Assembly (NCBI GenBank): GCA_030549495.1
Contig: JAUIRK010000862.1
Coordinates: 62,001-126,000 of the forward strand
Direction: 5' to 3'
DNA: 64,000 bases
DNA from: Nectonema munidae
Taxonomy: Eukaryota > Nematomorpha > Nectonematoida > Nectonematidae
Each line of letters opens with the position of its first letter. Within the stretch, counting starts at the first letter, position 1. The translations under genes were made by a program, and so were the position numbers. The notes under the pieces are model-generated. The model did not search any database and was not told where the DNA came from. It worked only from the letters and a program-made list of their open reading frames with translations. Shown in pieces: positions 58,995-64,000 of the stretch.

Positions 58995-61597
58995 GACACA
59001 TCATACAACGCAGAAATAAATCAAAATATGATTTCAAACACAAAGAACTCTTACTTGATATTGATTTTTTATCGAGAATACGCATGCGGCTAGAGTGACC
59101 TCAATTGTTCCATTGACTACACGAACCATATATAATTGTTATCTTTATCTCACCTTTTATTTGTTATCTTTTTTCTCACCACATTTGGTAAATAATTCCT
59201 TGGCATGAATGAATAGTGAAGAATCGCGTATAGATTACACAAAACTCTCTCTCTTGCTTTATTTGTGTATGTGTAATAATTCTTCCATTTCTTGACAATC
59301 TTCATTTGGATTTCCTAAGTTACTTCGCAAAATTTTATTATGAGCTCCTCAAGTTTTTATACAAGTAGTGATGAAGGAGAAACCTCTGGTTCTGACGTTT
59401 TTTCAAATAGTGAATATGAAATTCAAAATTCAGTTGATAGCGAAGGGCGAACAGATTCAAGCAATGAAGAAACGGCTCTTTGCGAAGATGTGTCCCTTGT
59501 AGCACCAGACGGAACCCAATTTTTTGGGAACCGAGAGAGATTTGTGGAAGAAGATCATCAACTAATATCATCTCAAGTAGACCAGGTCCAAAAGATACGG
59601 CAAAAAAATTTGAAAGATCCTTTGAAAATGTTTAATCTTTTTTTCACTGAATCTCTTTGAACCATATTTTTGTCTGCACAAAAGAAAGAATGGAAAAAAC
59701 TACAAGTAATTTTCTATTAGAAAACATTATTTAGTTAAATTTTTTTTTGTAGAAGTCCTAATTGTTTGTTGGAGAACCTCAAAAGTTTATATGAAAGGTT
59801 TTCAATGGAACATTTGCTAGCATACTTAGCCTGTATTCTTTACATTGGGCAGTCTAAAGATCAGCAGATTGATGTCAAACATCTTTTTTCTGAAAAGTAT
59901 GGAACCCCTTTTTTAAAAGCTGCAATCAGTAGAGACGTATTCATTCTTATTCGTACCTTTATAAGATTTGATTCAAGAACTACAAGAAATAGTTCAGATA
60001 AATTAGCTCCGATAAGATACTTACAAAATTTTTTCCTCGAAAACTTTCATAAATATTGTCACCATCTAATTGCGTTACAATTGACGAGCAGCTCGTCAAG
60101 TATAGAGGCAGGTCACCTATAAAAGTATACGACCCATCCAAGCCAGGTCGATATGGTATGAAAATTTATCACTGTGTAGACTCGTTCAGTTTTTCTGTTT
60201 TTTGTAGCGAAATTTATGAAAGTGGTTTAGTGGACAGGGATCATTTTAAACCCAATAATATAGTAAAAAGATTGGTAAATATTTCTTGCTTACCGACCGG
60301 TATTGGTATTTATGCAGATAGGTTTTTTATGTCCCAGGATTTGTGTAATTGGGCCAAAAATCAAAACTATACAATCTGTGGTACGGTAAGAAGTAATAGA
60401 AGGTTCATGCCCCATGTAGTCCTTCCAGCGCATTTAAAAGGTCTGGGTTTGAATGATTGTGAGAGTAGATTTTTGTATTCAGAAATCTCTTCGTTAACAG
60501 TTTATATACCGGAAAAACATTCTAAAAAAACTTCAAACCAGTCTATGTGTTATCTAGTCAACATCTATCACAAATAGATACTTTTGGGCTCAGAAAAAAG
60601 CCTCAAACTATTCTAGATTATAATAGGTTTAAATCTGGAGTGGATGTTTTTAACAGAATGGCAAGAAATTACAGCTGTTATAAGTCTTCTAGATGTTGGC
60701 CAGTTGCAATTTTTACAAATTTTCTTGATATTGCAGTTAATAATAGCTGGGTAATTATGAGAGCTAATGATTCAGATGCATACCCGTAAGTTTCAAGAGG
60801 AGGAAGAAAATGCTTTATAAAACACCTTTCTCTACTTTTAGCTGAAAAATGGATGTAGATTAGAAGTCAAAGTTCATTTACTCGCTTATCTACCAGAAAC
60901 TTATTATCTTTTTACGGGTTTTTTGATGTTGACGAGAACCCAAATACATCAGTTCAACGAGGATATTGCTCTTTTATTGATTGTAAGCCAAGAAAAAGGG
61001 GAACACGAAAATGCAGTGTATGTGGAAAATTCATTTGTAAAAGCCATACTTTATTTATGTGTAAAAAGTGCAGAAACACATAACAATTGTAAATATTTAC
61101 GAATTTTTTATTATAATACTCGTGTGTTGTATTTTTATAATAGTTGAATAAATGTTAGTTCATTTTTTTTTTATATATTTGAAAAAAACTAAATATTAAT
61201 CTATGATTAATATGCCTTTTTTGCATATGAAGTAGCGTTTGTTGAAATAATTTAACAAATAATATAATAGATGAATTTAACATTTTTTCTTAGATATGTA
61301 TATCTAATAAGTGTAAACGTTATGGAAGTTCGAATGCAATTTTTATTTTTATTATAGATGACGTTAACTAAAACAAAATCTTTTTTATTATAGATGGCGT
61401 TAATTCTAAAATAAGTTTTTTGATTTTTTTCGTATAAAAAACATGGAAACATATCAAACTGAACAAAAACATTCTTAAAAGGACTTTGATATGCTAAAGC
61501 TTTATTAAAAAAAAGAAATATACTTTTTTTAAAAATTGGAGTAAAACTCCCATTAACCGTCCTTAGTGTTGCTCTAAAAAGTTCCGTCCTGCTAAGG
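58995..61597 (+). mobile_element. piggyBac array copy 3: lacks the 5' end, has the 3' end
   Basis: Start of the transposase region at 59340. Practically identical to copy 2 across the body, with the same frame breaks and the same stop after DSDAYP. Right terminus CCGTCCTGCTAAGG with TTAA at 61598-61601. Confidence 0.9.
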
Positions 61598-62432
61598 TTA
61601 AACTCCACCGCCTACATTTAATAAAAATTTTACACCCATACTCTCATTGAACAACAAATAATCTTTATAAATTTTTATAAGATCATTCATATTCCCTCCA
61701 CAGTAAAGTGAGGTATTTTTAATTTTTCCTTTTTTTGTTAAAAAAAAGGATATGAAAATGTAACAAATTGATTCTGAGATCTAAAACCAGAGTTCTTTCT
61801 TGGCCTCTGACTTGATCAAACAAAACTTAATGGCCAATTTGACCGCTTAGAAATTCGAGGGTTAATAACCTGCGCCATCATTCGAGCGACGCTTATATTT
61901 GAAGTAAGAAATTTTTTGGAGAAAATGCACAAACTAAAGTATTGAAAATTATGATGTTTGTAGTTATCGACGAAGTCTCGTCATCTCAGCAGGACAAAAG
62001 TGAATCATAACGAAATATCATTAGGAAAAGAGTGGAGAATTTTACTTGGTATTTTGCATATAGTACTTTCAAAAAAGTGCAAGCAAGGATAAGTATTTTG
62101 GAGTTAAAAGTCAAGGAGCAGAGCACAGAGGGAATGAAAACGCGAAAAGTAGCTTAGCTTTAGCAAGTTTTATAGGTAAGAATAACGCTAACTTCATTAC
62201 AATAAAACACACACGACAAAACGATGGGATAGGAAACGAGCATGAGCTGAGAGCACTGTTGAGTGAATGAGTGCTTATCATTCAAAAAACGTAGTGATAT
62301 TGTGATAGGTGCTTTGCTTTTTCATTTAAAAAAACATAGCAAGGATAAGAGTAGAATTATTATGTCACAACTAGGTAATAAAATGCTTTCAATATTTATG
62401 AATATTTATTGATTATCATTATTGAATTTCAG

Positions 62433-62554
62433 TGCCCTTGGAATTTCTACAAAATGAAGAATCGCAGCATTTTTACGATGTGGTTGACCATGAAGGAAGG
62501 AATTATTATATTTTTTGCTTTTGGCATTTATCTTATATAGCATTTAAACTTCAG
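62433..62554 (+). CDS. candidate isolated host exon, product unknown
   Basis: A 122-bp stretch bounded by a good acceptor (TTGAATTTCAG) and donor (CTTCAG then GTGACG), open throughout in one frame (two bases plus 40 codons). It encodes PLEFLQNEESQHFYDVVDHE, then an aromatic/hydrophobic half ending AFKLQ that could begin a membrane segment. No family is recognised and no partner exon was found. It lies just beyond the piggyBac array. It could also be a chance combination. Confidence 0.35.
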
Positions 62555-62793
62555 GTGACGTTTTATTTCTAGAATAAAAATTGCATAACTTCAGACTTAA
62601 TTTATTCGAAAAAATATTTTAGTTTGAAATAAAAGGTTTTAAAAAGTTTTATAAATTGAAGTTATATTTTTACAATTACATTGAAAGATGAATAAGAAAT
62701 TTTATTTTGCAATTATATAAAAAAAATAAATAACATACGTTGTAAATAAAATGAGTATTTTTTTTTATTAATTAAATGTTTGTTATTTTAGTG

Positions 62794-64000
62794 CAGGGGT
62801 GGGGAACCTGTGGCCTTCCGGGCCATCAAGTGGGGCCTTTGATATGAATATTATTTTAATAAAAACCTTAAGTAGTTTTTAAGTCTGAAATCATTATACA
62901 CCAGAAACTTATAATATACACCACACACATAGGTTTAACTTAACCGGGTTTCTCCCAATGTATTCATATGAGGACACAAAATAGATTGTCTTCAATTTAT
63001 GATAATTTTTTGTAACAGTGACAACGAATTTGAAAGAAGAAAATAGGATCTTTAATGAAGAATGGGACTGCAATATTTTTTAATGAACAGGGACGACAAA
63101 ATGTCTTGCTTGCTGTGTGATACCACAATTGTAACGGTTAAGAAATTCAATGCACAGCAACATTACGCTCTTCATAGAGACAATAAATGTGCCAAATTAG
63201 AGGTTGAGTCTCGAAAGCTAGCATGAAGAAACTGAAAGATGGAAAGCAAAAGCAAAGACAATAGTTCCATTCTGTGTTACATCAAGGGAATGCTGCGACA
63301 GAAGCCAGCTATAAAGTTGCATATTTGCTTGGAAAAAAGGGTAAACCATTCACCGATGCAGAACTCATGAAGGAATCTATTTTAGAAGTGGTAAGATGTG
63401 TAGATCCAAATAAAGTTAAGAAATATAAAGAGGTGCCTCTTAAAAGAAGGACTAATACAGATCGACAGTATGAATTGGTTTGTAATCTAACAGAACAACT
63501 CAAAAATGTAATCCAGAAGGAAAATGTGTATTACTCAGTTGCCTTGGATGAATCAACAGATTCCACAGATTCCACAGATTCAGCACAAGTATTGTATTAA
63601 GAATGAAGGATTTATTGCGCATCTTAAAAGAGAAACCAAAGATCCAAATGAACAGATTTCTTTTCATTGTATTTTACATCAACAAAATCTCTGTGCAAAA
63701 TCTGTCATTTTAAATGATACTTTACAAAAGGTTTATAAGTATTGTTAACTATATTCGAGCAAATGCCACGAAGCGTCGTCAATTTCGAAACATGCTGATG
63801 ATGGATGACAAAGTAATTAGTGTAGATTTGTCTTACCACTCAAAAGTACGCTGGTTGTCACAAGGGAAAGTATTGGTCAAAATTTTGTCTTTACGAAGGC
63901 AAATAATTGACTTTTTCAAAGAAAGTGACAAACATTGTGAATTATCAAATCCAAATTTTTAGAGATGTAGCTTTTTAAAATCAAAACTTTCAGAAGAACA
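62794..64000 (+). mobile_element. hAT transposon, ZBED5/GTF2IRD2-like, truncated by the window edge
   Basis: Starts CAGGGGTGGGGAACCTGTGG, a classic hAT terminus. The transposase follows: a BED-type zinc finger region (CLLCDTTIVTVKKFNAQQHY, then H; about 63100-63180), then ASYKVAYLLGKKGKPFTDAE (63304 on), VYYSVALDESTD with an expanded STD repeat (63520-63585), KNEGFIAHLKRETKDPNEQ (about 63600), the FHCILHQQNLCAKS block (about 63660), and KVRWLSQGKVLVKILSLR (about 63845). This is the order of the ZBED5/SCAND3/GTF2IRD2 class. Between SAQVLY and KNEGF some tens of codons are missing, and several frames are used, so it is defective. Confidence 0.85.

Larger units (their letters stand above)
52346..62330 (+). 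repeat. head-to-tail triplication of a 3.3-kb unit (inactive piggyBac plus 3' flank)
   Basis: The unit starts AAAGACACATCATACAACGC at about 52347, 55649 and 58995 and ends AGTGATATTGTGATAGGTGC, then TTTGC. The transposase start recurs at 52692, 55995 and 59340 (spacings 3303 and 3345). The two internal junctions consist of a T-run (14 and 13) that neither outer edge has: the left edge is GGGTAATAAAAGACAC, the right edge TTTGCTTTTTCATTTAAA. Copies share the same inactivating frame breaks. The 42-bp length difference is largely the deletion of the 3' terminus in copy 1. Confidence 0.95.

Noticed and set aside
52690-59571. Minus-strand ORFs opposite the start of the piggyBac transposase
   Set aside because: Antisense shadows of the acidic Ser/Glu-rich N terminus.
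54605-61608. Minus-strand ORFs of 116-118 codons repeated after each piggyBac transposase
   Set aside because: They run antisense through the piggyBac 3' region and terminus, vary only with array differences, and have no family features.

Overview
The window is AT-rich animal DNA. One host gene with conventional short exons and GT-AG introns spreads over about 27 kb, and nearly everything else is transposon-derived. The mixture (piggyBac, hAT, pogo/Tigger, RTE-like LINEs, a PIF1/Helitron-type helicase, many MITEs) and the protein-level look of the host gene suggest an arthropod. A copepod such as a sea louse is my best guess, but that is inference, because I could run no search.

Host gene. 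The minus strand carries an AMP deaminase (AMPD). I could place 13 coding exons with mutually consistent phases, from 41976 down to the stop codon at 14636-14638 (about 2.05 kb of coding sequence). The metal-binding HIH, the RPHCGEAG block and the SLSTDDP signature are all present. The start codon and most N-terminal exon(s) were not found and probably lie above 41976. The large introns are full of mobile DNA.

Layout. 1-9 kb: a damaged RTE-like LINE (minus) flanked by related repeats, a PIF1 helicase remnant (minus), and a second, older LINE broken up by a 44-bp minisatellite and a MITE. 9.6-11.6 kb: a decayed hAT transposon interrupted by a piece of a second, widely shared mobile-element protein family. 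12-13 kb: a 2 x 400 bp tandem duplication built from hAT-like MITE material. 14.6-42 kb: AMPD. One 6.4-kb AMPD intron (24698-31123) holds a fossil negative-strand RNA virus segment (about 25110-28830, + strand) covering an N-like gene, a transcription-signal-like gene junction and a P-like gene, with an old piggyBac element directly beside it. Other introns hold two Tigger/pogo elements, a 610-bp foldback, an intronic hairpin and several hAT or piggyBac-type MITEs. 43.3-44.9 kb: the 3' end of another LINE, cleanly split by a hAT-like MITE with an 8-bp target-site duplication. 49.9-50.6 kb: a second copy of the unnamed mobile protein family.

51.7-62.3 kb is a head-to-tail triplication (period about 3.3 kb) of an already inactive piggyBac element plus about 0.75 kb of its 3' flank. 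The outer piggyBac ends survive only in different copies, so the array grew by tandem duplication or unequal exchange and not by transposition. A plausible isolated plus-strand host exon follows at 62433-62554, and a ZBED/GTF2IRD2-like hAT transposon begins at 62794 and runs off the window. No rRNA, tRNA or CRISPR was recognised.
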